Shown here one piece after another: positions 1-7,399 of a stretch of 34,768 nucleotides of DNA (position 1 is the stretch's first letter; every line of letters begins with the position of its first letter). The stretch covers positions 1 through 34,768 of the forward strand of contig CANBDX010000023.1 in the NCBI GenBank assembly GCA_947367315.1, written 5' to 3'. The DNA is from an uncultured Bacteroidales bacterium. Its GTDB lineage: Bacteria > Bacteroidota > Bacteroidia > Bacteroidales > UBA932. The translations under genes were made by a program, and so were the position numbers. The notes beneath the pieces are model-generated. The model was not told the DNA's origin. It did no database searches and saw nothing but the letters and a program-made list of their open reading frames with translations.

Positions 1-3000
1 ATAGACAACAGCATAAAGAAAGTCCTCGTGCTCGGTTCGGGAGCACTCAAGATCGGTCAGGCCGGAGAGTTTGACTATTCAGGATCACAGGCCCTCAAGG
101 CCATCAAGGAGGAAGGCATCGAGACCATCCTCATCAACCCGAACATCGCTACAGTCCAGACCTCAGAGCAGGTTGCAGACAAGGTATACTTCCTCCCCGT
201 TACAGCATACTTTGTCGAGAAGGTTATTCAGAAGGAAGCACCTCAGGGCATCCTCCTTGCTTTCGGTGGTCAGACAGCCCTGAACTGCGGTGTGGACCTC
301 TATGAGGCAGGCATCCTCGAGAAATATAACGTGAAGGTACTCGGAACTCCGGTCCAGGCGATCATGGACACTGAGGACCGTGAGTTCTTCAATGCAAAGC
401 TCGCCGAAATCAACGTGAAGACCATCAAGTCGCACGCTGTGGAGACCGTAGAGGCTGCCAAGGAGGCTGCCAAGGAACTCGGCTATCCTGTGATCGTCCG
501 TGCGGCATACGCACTCGGTGGTCTCGGATCAGGCTTCTGCAACAACGAGGAAGAGCTCGTGACCCTTTGCGAAAGCTCATTCTCATTCTCTCCTCAGGTG
601 CTCGTGGAGAAGTCTCTCAAGGGCTGGAAGGAAATCGAGTATGAGGTGATGCGTGACCGCTATGACAACTGCATCGCCATCTGTAACATGGAGAACTTCG
701 ATCCTCTCGGAATCCACACAGGTGAGTCGATCGTTGTCGCTCCTACGCAGACACTCAGCGCCAAGGAATGCCAGTTCCTTCACGACCTGGCAATCAAGAT
801 GGTACGCCACATCGGCATCGTAGGTGAGTGTAACGTGCAGTATGCTTACGACACAGATTCAATGGAATATTATGTGATCGAGATGAACGCGCGTCTGAGC
901 CGTTCTTCCGCTCTTGCTTCAAAGGCAACAGGATTCCCGATCGCATTCGTTGCTGCAAAGATCGGCCTCGGATATGGTCTCTTCGACATCAAGAACTCCG
1001 TGACCAAGCAGACTCCGGCATTCTTCGAGCCGGCACTTGACTATGTCGTGGCCAAGATCCCACGCTGGGACCTCTCGAAGTTCACCGGCGTATCCCGCAA
1101 GATCGGATCGAGCATGAAGTCTGTCGGTGAGGTGATGTCGCTCGGCCGTAATTTCGAGGAAATCATCCAGAAAGGTCTCCGTATGATCGGCCAGGGTGCT
1201 AACGGATTCGTAGGCAACAAGGATATCAAGGTGGATGACATCGACCAGGCGCTCAACGAGCCTACCGACAACCGTATCTTCGTGATCAGCAAGGCAATGC
1301 AGGCAGGCTACACTGTAGATCAGATACACGCACTCACCAAGATCGACAAGTGGTTCCTCAATAAACTCATGGGAATAGTAAACACCCATAAGGAAATGCG
1401 CAGGTACGACAACTGCGAGTCTATGCCGCTTGACCTTCTCAAAAAGGCTAAAGTGCAGGGCTTCTCGGATGTTCAGGTGGCCAATGCTCTCTATAAAGGT
1501 ATGGATACCGAAATGGCAGAGGACATTGTCCGCGCCTTCCGTAAGTCTAAGGGCATCGTTCCATGCGTCAAGCAGATAGATACCCTCGCGGCCGACTATC
1601 CTGCAGCTACCAACTACCTCTATCTCACTTATGGAGGTAACTTCAATGACGTCAAGTATCAGCACGATAAGAATTCTGTAATCGTCCTCGGATCGGGTGC
1701 ATACCGTATCGGTAGCTCGGTAGAGTTCGACTGGTGTTCTGTGAACGCTCTCCAGACCATCCGTAATCAGGGATACAGGGGAGTGATGATCAACTACAAC
1801 CCTGAGACAGTATCGACCGACTACGACATGTGTGACCGTCTCTACTTCGACGAGCTCACATTCGAGCGTGTCATGGATATCCACGACCTCGAGAATCCGC
1901 ATGGAACAGTGGTTTCTGTGGGTGGCCAGATTCCTAACAACCTCGCCCTCCGTCTCGACCAGAACAAGGTGAATATCCTTGGTACCAAGGCTACGTCAAT
2001 CGACAAGGCCGAGGACCGTCACAAGTTCTCATCTATCGTGGATGCACTCGGCATAGACCAGCCTAAGTGGAAGGAACTCACCAACTTTGACGAGGTGGAC
2101 CAGTTCATCGAGCAGGTTGGTTTCCCAGTTCTTGTCCGTCCATCGTATGTGCTTTCCGGTGCTGCGATGAACGTATGTTACAACCATGAGGAACTTCGCA
2201 ACTTCCTTGGTCTTGCGGCGGAAGTGTCTGAGAAACACCCTGTTGTGATGTCTGAGTTCATGCAGCGCTGCAAGGAGATCGAGTTCGATGCTGTGGCTGA
2301 TGGCGGTGAGGTCATCGCCTACGCTATCTCTGAGCACGTGGAATTCGCCGGCGTACACTCTGGGGACGCTACCATTCAGTTCCCTCCTCAGAAGCTCTAT
2401 GTAGAGACTGTCAGAAGAATCAAGAAGATCGCGAAGAAGATAGCTTCCGCACTCGAAATTACGGGTCCTTTCAATATCCAGTTCCTCGCAAAGGACAACT
2501 ATATCAAGGTCATCGAGTGTAACCTCCGTGCTTCACGAAGCTTCCCATTCGTTTCCAAGGTGCTCAAGATCAATATGATCGAGCTGGCAACTAAAGCTAT
2601 GCTTGGACTTAAGCCAGCCGCACCAAGAAAGTCTGCATTTGACCTGGACTATGTAGGTATCAAGTCATCTCAGTTCTCATTCTCACGTCTCCAGCAGGCT
2701 GACCCTGTCCTCGGAGTGGACATGCACTCTACCGGTGAGGTGGGATGTATCGGTGACGACTTCAATGAGGCACTCCTTAACTCTATGCTTTCTGTTGGTT
2801 ACGAGATTCCTAGGAAGAATGTCCTCATATCGTCAGGTAACGTTCTGCAGAAGGCAGATCTCTTCAACGCCTGCAAGCTCCTCCACGACAAAGGCTACAA
2901 CCTCTACGCAACAGAGGGAACAGCGAAATACCTCGTTGAGAACGGCGTGCCAGCGGAGCGCGTAATTTGGCCTACAGAGGCACAGAATCCTGAACTTGCC

Positions 3001-3234
3001 GGCAAATACAAGGCTGCAATGGATATGCTCGCGAATAAGGAGCTCGACCTGGTGATCAACATCCCTAAGAATTTCTCACACGGCGAGCTCACCAACGGCT
3101 ACCACATCCGCCGCGCCGCAATCGACTACAACATCCCGCTCATCACAAATGCACGTCTGGCTACTGCCTTCATCCGCGCATTCTGCTCGATGACCATCGA
3201 CGACATCCAGATCAAGAGCTGGGATCAGTACTAG
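1..3234 (+). CDS. carB: carbamoyl-phosphate synthase large subunit, 5' end cut by the window
   Basis: This is the large subunit of carbamoyl-phosphate synthase, which makes carbamoyl phosphate from bicarbonate, ATP and ammonia supplied by CarA, for pyrimidine and arginine synthesis in the cytoplasm. The frame is open from base 1, so the start codon lies outside. The GTG at 28 falls inside the conserved first strand (VLVLGSGALKIGQ) and is not the start. About 1077 residues are visible against about 1073 in E. coli CarB, so only a few are missing. The two homologous halves each begin with a GSG loop (LGSGALKIG near residue 11 and LGSGAYRIG near 562). Each half has an ATP-grasp fold, with an oligomerisation region between them. 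The last ~140 residues form the MGS-like allosteric domain. Stretches such as QAGEFDYSGSQA and TEDREFF resemble the eukaryotic enzymes more than the E. coli one, judged from memory. The ybaK start is 3 bases downstream of the stop. Confidence 0.97.
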   Translation: MDNSIKKVLVLGSGALKIGQAGEFDYSGSQALKAIKEEGIETILINPNIATVQTSEQVADKVYFLPVTAYFVEKVIQKEAPQGILLAFGGQTALNCGVDLYEAGILEKYNVKVLGTPVQAIMDTEDREFFNAKLAEINVKTIKSHAVETVEAAKEAAKELGYPVIVRAAYALGGLGSGFCNNEEELVTLCESSFSFSPQVLVEKSLKGWKEIEYEVMRDRYDNCIAICNMENFDPLGIHTGESIVVAPTQTLSAKECQFLHDLAIKMVRHIGIVGECNVQYAYDTDSMEYYVIEMNARLSRSSALASKATGFPIAFVAAKIGLGYGLFDIKNSVTKQTPAFFEPALDYVVAKIPRWDLSKFTGVSRKIGSSMKSVGEVMSLGRNFEEIIQKGLRMIGQGANGFVGNKDIKVDDIDQALNEPTDNRIFVISKAMQAGYTVDQIHALTKIDKWFLNKLMGIVNTHKEMRRYDNCESMPLDLLKKAKVQGFSDVQVANALYKGMDTEMAEDIVRAFRKSKGIVPCVKQIDTLAADYPAATNYLYLTYGGNFNDVKYQHDKNSVIVLGSGAYRIGSSVEFDWCSVNALQTIRNQGYRGVMINYNPETVSTDYDMCDRLYFDELTFERVMDIHDLENPHGTVVSVGGQIPNNLALRLDQNKVNILGTKATSIDKAEDRHKFSSIVDALGIDQPKWKELTNFDEVDQFIEQVGFPVLVRPSYVLSGAAMNVCYNHEELRNFLGLAAEVSEKHPVVMSEFMQRCKEIEFDAVADGGEVIAYAISEHVEFAGVHSGDATIQFPPQKLYVETVRRIKKIAKKIASALEITGPFNIQFLAKDNYIKVIECNLRASRSFPFVSKVLKINMIELATKAMLGLKPAAPRKSAFDLDYVGIKSSQFSFSRLQQADPVLGVDMHSTGEVGCIGDDFNEALLNSMLSVGYEIPRKNVLISSGNVLQKADLFNACKLLHDKGYNLYATEGTAKYLVENGVPAERVIWPTEAQNPELAGKYKAAMDMLANKELDLVINIPKNFSHGELTNGYHIRRAAIDYNIPLITNARLATAFIRAFCSMTIDDIQIKSWDQY

Positions 3235-3237
3235 AAT

Positions 3238-3720
3238 ATGGCGAAGAAACTCGAAAAGACCAATGCAGCCCGCCTTCTTGACAAGGCGGGCATTGCATAT
3301 AACCTCATTCCATACGAGTTCGATGAAAACGACCTCGCGGCACAGCATGTAGCAGACTCACTGGGACAGGACATCGCACAGGTGTTCAAGACCTTGGTCC
3401 TGCATGGTGATAAGACAGGATATATTGTCTGTGTGATACCGGGCAATATGGAAGTGGATCTGAAGGCTCTGGCAAGGGTGTCCGGCAACAAGAAGGTTGA
3501 GATGATTCCTATGAAGGACCTTCTTCAAGTCACAGGATATATACGCGGAGGCTGCTCGCCGATCGGGATGAAGAAGCGTTTCCCGACATATTTCCACTCT
3601 ACCGCCACCGGTCATTCAAAGATCTATGTGAGCGCGGGAGTTCGCGGCCTTCAGATTGAAATCGCCCCTGATGATCTGATAGGTTTCGTGCAAGGTACAG
3701 TCTCGGATGTAGCCTCTTAA
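3238..3720 (+). CDS. ybaK: YbaK/EbsC-type Cys-tRNA(Pro) deacylase
   Basis: This 160-residue protein belongs to the YbaK/EbsC family, free-standing editing domains that hydrolyse mischarged Cys-tRNA(Pro), and in some members Cys-tRNA(Cys). The family lysine is seen in QVFKTLV (K51), and the substrate loop in GGCSPIGMKKRFP at about residues 104-116. The length is typical for the family. The start ATG lies 3 bases after the carB stop, so the two genes are probably co-transcribed. There is no obvious Shine-Dalgarno site, as is usual in Bacteroidota. It converges on a transporter gene whose stop lies 5 bases away. The family call is firm. The exact tRNA preference is inferred from the family. Confidence 0.9.
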   Translation: MAKKLEKTNAARLLDKAGIAYNLIPYEFDENDLAAQHVADSLGQDIAQVFKTLVLHGDKTGYIVCVIPGNMEVDLKALARVSGNKKVEMIPMKDLLQVTGYIRGGCSPIGMKKRFPTYFHSTATGHSKIYVSAGVRGLQIEIAPDDLIGFVQGTVSDVAS

Positions 3721-3725
3721 AGATC

Positions 3726-4637
3726 TTATTTGGAAATTGAGCTTCTGCTCCGGCTTACGATAATAACGCCTCCGAAGACCATAACGGCTGCCAGCACCTT
3801 CTGCCACGTAAGCATATCCATTCCTATGATGATGCTCAGGACAGTGGCTATGATAGGCTGGATATAGCTGTACATGCTGACCAGAGTAGGCCGTATGCGC
3901 TTCTGCCCGTACGGAATTAGGAAATAGCTGATGAACGTAGCAAATACGACGAGATATCCCAATTCCCACATCTGCGCTGCCGGAATACGTGTCCATGAGA
4001 GGCTGAATATCTCTCCGTATGAGAACGGTAGTGCCATCACGGATGAGAAGAGGAATATCCATTTCATGAACGTCACGACCGAATATTTCTGTATCACCGG
4101 CTTGAAGATTCCAAGATAGAGCGAAAAGCTGAAGCTGTTGAGAAACATCATGAAAAGTCCCATGAGGGTGCTCTCCGAAGCCCCTGAACGTGCTCCTGCA
4201 TTATTCAGTATAAGGAATATGATGCCGCTTAGACTCAGCAGCACACCGCTGGACTTCTGCCAGCTGAGTGGCTCCTTAAGAGCTATGGCAGCAATGAACA
4301 TCGTATATATCGGCGACATGGCGCTCATTATGGAGCAATGCATCGGCGTCACGTCGGGAATCGCTACAAGAAAGGTCAGCTGAGTCACGAAATACCCAAG
4401 GAAGGCTGCTGCAAATATCTTGAGGTAGTCTTTCTTCTCTACTTTTTCGCGAGGGCCGAAAAGAGAAAGGAGCCAGAACAATAGGCCTGCACCTAATGAG
4501 CGCAGGGAAAAAAGTGCTATAGGGGAGATGAGATGTCCCCCTGTAAGGTCCTTGCAAACTATTATATTTACTCCGAATATAGCATATGCAGTAAAACATG
4601 CTATGTGTCCGGCCAATCTGCTGTCTTTTTGCATCAT
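3726..4637 (-). CDS. EamA/DMT-family inner-membrane transporter
   Basis: This 303-residue protein is built almost entirely of hydrophobic segments, consistent with the ten helices of drug/metabolite transporters with two EamA repeats. The first repeat spans about residues 10-145, ending near SGIIFLIL, and the second about 155-300, ending near GGVIIVSRSRS. The tail is short and basic or polar. Known members export amino acids, nucleobases or other metabolites. Nothing in the sequence fixes the substrate. Two adjacent ATG codons open the frame, and the outer one is used here. A TAATTTTG box lies 16 bases upstream. The gene stands alone on the minus strand, between ybaK (convergent) and a lipoprotein gene (divergent). 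Confidence 0.85.
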   Translation of the reverse strand: MMQKDSRLAGHIACFTAYAIFGVNIIVCKDLTGGHLISPIALFSLRSLGAGLLFWLLSLFGPREKVEKKDYLKIFAAAFLGYFVTQLTFLVAIPDVTPMHCSIMSAMSPIYTMFIAAIALKEPLSWQKSSGVLLSLSGIIFLILNNAGARSGASESTLMGLFMMFLNSFSFSLYLGIFKPVIQKYSVVTFMKWIFLFSSVMALPFSYGEIFSLSWTRIPAAQMWELGYLVVFATFISYFLIPYGQKRIRPTLVSMYSYIQPIIATVLSIIIGMDMLTWQKVLAAVMVFGGVIIVSRSRSSISK

Positions 4638-4653
4638 CAGATAATTGAGTCCG

Positions 4654-4661
4654 CAAAATTA
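4654..4661 (-). promoter_or_regulatory. candidate -7 box (TAATTTTG) of the EamA transporter gene
   Basis: The minus strand reads TAATTTTG, a full match to the Bacteroides -7 consensus TAnnTTTG, 16 bases before the ATG. No TTTG or TTG was found at the expected -33 distance, so this is weaker than the other promoters listed. Confidence 0.35.
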
Positions 4662-4737
4662 CAAAATTTATCACATAATTTCCGAAGGCACAGAAATTGA
4701 CTTTATCAGTGGCAGTGTTTAATTAATTATTAGTGTC

Positions 4738-5313
4738 ATGAAAAAGTTAATGTTTATTGTGTCATGCGCGGCTGCAATGGTTGCGATGGCTTCCTGTAAC
4801 AATAATGCGGAAAAGGCTGCAAAAGCTATTGTGGATGAACCGTACAATCAGGAAAAGGAATTCCTCGGCGAAGCTATACGCCACCGCAGTCCTGACGTGC
4901 AGAAGGTTGATATCATCGGCAATACCGTCATCTACACCCATATTTTCGACGGCATCATCGACGTCAAGGCATACACCTACGACGGTGACACCTGCGTAGA
5001 GGCGGAAAGGGTATATACTTTCCCTGACCAGATGAGTGCATTGCGTCATTACAGAAGGGCTGTCGAGCAGGCGGAACTCTATGACGATATCCAGCTCTTC
5101 AACAATGAAGTCAGATACGACCTTAAGGAAGAACAGCACAAGCTCGAGACCAAAGGGCTGACCAAGGAGCAGCTCAAAGCCAAATTCGACAAGCAGCTCT
5201 CTGATGCCAAGGCAGACATGAAGGCCCGCAAGGATAAAATGAAGGCAGAAATGAAGAAGGACGGCAAAAAAGACATGAATTGCTGCGATAAGGATAACCG
5301 CAGGAAGAAATAG
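4738..5313 (+). CDS. small lipoprotein of unknown function with a Lys-rich tail
   Basis: I do not recognise a characterised family. The 191-residue protein opens with a lipoprotein signal: a basic start, a hydrophobic core and the lipobox M-A-S-C with Cys at 20. It should therefore be anchored in the cell envelope after lipidation. Residues 40-125 look like a small mixed alpha/beta domain. From about residue 126 the chain is strongly charged and probably helical or coiled-coil, with a run of Lys, Glu and Asp up to residue 180. It ends in a Cys-Cys pair (NCCDKDNRRKK). The gene stands alone: the transporter upstream is divergent and rho downstream is convergent, with a strong bidirectional hairpin in between. 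The ATG is the first in frame and begins the signal peptide. Confidence 0.8.
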   Translation: MKKLMFIVSCAAAMVAMASCNNNAEKAAKAIVDEPYNQEKEFLGEAIRHRSPDVQKVDIIGNTVIYTHIFDGIIDVKAYTYDGDTCVEAERVYTFPDQMSALRHYRRAVEQAELYDDIQLFNNEVRYDLKEEQHKLETKGLTKEQLKAKFDKQLSDAKADMKARKDKMKAEMKKDGKKDMNCCDKDNRRKK

Positions 5314-5341
5314 AAGATCTGATTATCCGGCCTTATAATAA

Positions 5342-5379
5342 AGAGGGACGATTGATTCAGCAGAGTCAATCGTCCCTCT
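5342..5379. terminator. bidirectional intrinsic terminator between the lipoprotein gene and rho
   Basis: A perfect 14-base-pair stem (AGAGGGACGATTGA at 5342-5355 against 5366-5379) encloses a 10-base loop. T-rich sequence follows on the plus strand (CTATTTTATT), and TTATTATAAGG follows on the minus strand. It lies 28 bases after the lipoprotein stop and 19 bases after the rho stop, so it can end both convergent transcripts. Confidence 0.9.
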
Positions 5380-5398
5380 CTATTTTATTCGGATCTCG

Positions 5399-7237
5399 TT
5401 ACATGTCGTCCTTGTCCATATTCTGCAGCAGGGCGTCGTTTGTGCCGTATTTCTGCATCCTGTTCTGCAGCAGCTCCATAGCCTCTATGCAGTTCATGTC
5501 CGCGAGGAACTTGCGCATGATCCAGATGCGGTTTGCAAGGGCAGGAGAGTAAAGCAGGTCGTCGCGACGGGTGCTGGAAAGTGTAACATCAACTGCAGGG
5601 AAGATGCGCTTGTTTGCAAGCCTTCTGTCGAGCTGAAGCTCCATGTTACCTGTACCCTTGAACTCCTCGAAGATCACCTCGTCCATCTTGGAGCCTGTCT
5701 CGGTAAGGGCTGTTGCAAGGATTGTCAGCGATCCGCCGTTCTCGATATTACGTGCCGCACCGAAGAATCTCTTCGGCTTGTGGAGCGCATTGGCATCCAC
5801 ACCGCCGGAAAGCACCTTTCCGGAAGCTGGCTGTACCGTGTTATATGCACGTGCAAGACGCGTAATCGAATCAAGGAGTATCACCACATCGTGTCCGCAC
5901 TCAACCATTCTCTTTGCCTTCTCGATGACCATATTAGCCACCTTCACATGGCGTTCTGCCGGCTCGTCGAATGTAGAAGCCACCACCTCTGCCTTTACGC
6001 TGCGCGCCATGTCGGTAACCTCTTCAGGACGCTCGTCGATAAGGAGCACAATCATGTATACTTCAGGATGATTGTCGGCAATTGCATTGGCTATGGACTT
6101 GAGAAGCATGGTCTTACCTGTCTTTGGCTGAGCCACGATAAGTCCTCTCTGACCCTTTCCGATAGGGGTGAACATATCCACGATACGGCATGACATGTCG
6201 TTGTGACCATTGCCGAGCAGATTGAATTTCTCATCAGGGAAGAGCGGAGTAAGGAAGTCGAACGGAATCCTGTCACGGATGAACTCCGGAGTGCGGCCGT
6301 TGATGTACTTGATGCGGACAAGAGGGAAATACTTGTCTCCGGCCTTAGGCGGGCGGATCTCTCCTGTCACTGTGTCACCTGTCTTCAGAGCATGCTGCTT
6401 GATCTGATACTGCGATACATAGATATCATCTGGAGAGTTCAGATAGTTGTAATCGGATGAGCGGAGGAAACCGTAACCGTCAGGCATGATTTCCAGCACT
6501 CCGGTAGCTTCTACAACGCCGTCGAATTCAATTGCGGGCTCTGCCTGGCGCTGCTGACGCTGTTCCTGATTCCTGCTTTCTTTCTGCTTCTGCTGAGGAG
6601 CAGGGGACTGCGTGTTCTGAACTTCGGCTGGAGCTTCCTCCTTTACAGTCGTCTCCGCTTCCTGAGCGACGGTTTCTCCAGCTGCAGGTGCCTCAGCCTT
6701 CTGCTGCTGGTTTCCCTTCTTGATTCTTTCCCTCTTCTTGCGCTGCTTATCCTGCACCGGAGCTGCTGAAGCTTTTTCCTCTGCAGGCTTTACGTCAACT
6801 TCAGCAGGTGCTTCTTCAGGTGCTGAAACTGCAGGAGTCTCCTTTACTGGCTCTGCCTGTGGAACTTCAGGCTTTGCGCTCTTAGGCTTTCTGCCACGCT
6901 TCTTCTGCTGTGCAGGCTGCTGAGACTGCTCTTTTGCTTTCTCGGGATTTTCCTTGACCGGAGCTTCTTCAGCGACTTCAACCTTCACCGGCTTTTCCTC
7001 TTTCTGCGGCTTCGGTTCTTCCTGCTTTACAGGCTGCGCCTCAGTCTTTTTAGGACGTCCTCTCTTCTTCGCAGGCTTGTCCGGCATATTGGCCGCATTC
7101 TTTCTTGCCTCCTCGTCGAGGATGGCATAGACAAGGTCATCCTTTTCCATCCTCTTGAACCCTTTTACTTCTAATTCTGAAGCTAGTGAACGGAGCTGAT
7201 CCAGATCCATTTCCTTCAGATCGAAAATCTTATGCAT
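5399..7237 (-). CDS. rho: transcription termination factor Rho with long disordered insertion
   Basis: Rho is the hexameric RNA-dependent ATPase that pulls nascent RNA from RNA polymerase and ends transcription. Residues 1-48 form the Rho_N helical domain. Residues ~240-315 form the RNA-binding cold-shock-like domain, with [12 protein letters not shown]. The motor follows, with Walker A QPKTGKT (~370-376), Walker B-like [10 protein letters not shown] (~451-460), the Q-loop near [15 protein letters not shown] and the R-loop near [12 protein letters not shown]. At 612 residues it is far longer than the 419 of E. coli Rho. The extra part is an insertion at ~49-238 rich in Lys, Glu, Pro, Ala and Gln, holding two AT-hook-like motifs ([16 protein letters not shown]). 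Such insertions are known in Bacteroidota, and the one in Bacteroides thetaiotaomicron Rho has been linked to phase separation. The gene lies 162 bases downstream of lptD and has its own promoter. Confidence 0.97.
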   Translation of the reverse strand: MHKIFDLKEMDLDQLRSLASELEVKGFKRMEKDDLVYAILDEEARKNAANMPDKPAKKRGRPKKTEAQPVKQEEPKPQKEEKPVKVEVAEEAPVKENPEKAKEQSQQPAQQKKRGRKPKSAKPEVPQAEPVKETPAVSAPEEAPAEVDVKPAEEKASAAPVQDKQRKKRERIKKGNQQQKAEAPAAGETVAQEAETTVKEEAPAEVQNTQSPAPQQKQKESRNQEQRQQRQAEPAIEFDGVVEATGVLEIMPDGYGFLRSSDYNYLNSPDDIYVSQYQIKQHALKTGDTVTGEIRPPKAGDKYFPLVRIKYINGRTPEFIRDRIPFDFLTPLFPDEKFNLLGNGHNDMSCRIVDMFTPIGKGQRGLIVAQPKTGKTMLLKSIANAIADNHPEVYMIVLLIDERPEEVTDMARSVKAEVVASTFDEPAERHVKVANMVIEKAKRMVECGHDVVILLDSITRLARAYNTVQPASGKVLSGGVDANALHKPKRFFGAARNIENGGSLTILATALTETGSKMDEVIFEEFKGTGNMELQLDRRLANKRIFPAVDVTLSSTRRDDLLYSPALANRIWIMRKFLADMNCIEAMELLQNRMQKYGTNDALLQNMDKDDM

Positions 7238-7267
7238 ATTAAAAATGTTTGATTGTCAAAATGGAAT

Positions 7268-7290
7268 TTCCCCTGAATCGTTTAGGGGAA
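7268..7290 (-). promoter_or_regulatory. stem-loop in the rho leader
   Basis: A 7-base-pair stem (TTCCCCT at 7268-7274 against AGGGGAA at 7284-7290) with a 9-base loop lies 30 bases upstream of the rho start codon. A second inverted repeat, GAATCCC/GGGATTC (7314-7320 and 7330-7336), lies at the predicted 5' end of the transcript. Neither has a T-run, so they are not typical terminators. A role in autoregulating rho is inference only. Confidence 0.4.
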
Positions 7291-7337
7291 TAACATAATT
7301 TTGAAGAATGTGCGAATCCCATTTCTTACGGGATTCA

Positions 7338-7368
7338 CAAAGATAACAATAATTATGCAAAATACAAA
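7338..7368 (-). promoter_or_regulatory. promoter of rho
   Basis: On the minus strand TTTG (7368-7365) is followed after exactly 19 bases by TATCTTTG (7345-7338). This is a full match to the Bacteroides -33/-7 consensus. It lies between the lptD stop and the rho start and predicts a leader of roughly 90-100 bases. Confidence 0.75.
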
Positions 7369-7399
7369 CTTCCTGCACAATAAAGATGCGAAACTGCTC

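Noticed and set aside
28..30. GTG as the carB start codon
   Set aside because: It falls in the middle of the conserved first beta strand, and the frame is open upstream to base 1, so the true start is outside the window.
919..1902. A 327-residue open frame on the minus strand inside carB
   Set aside because: It is antisense to a clear, well-conserved carB reading frame, shows no recognisable motif, and arises from the codon bias of the real gene.
7314..7336. Intrinsic terminator after lptD
   Set aside because: The inverted repeat has no T-run on the minus strand and overlaps the predicted start of the rho transcript.
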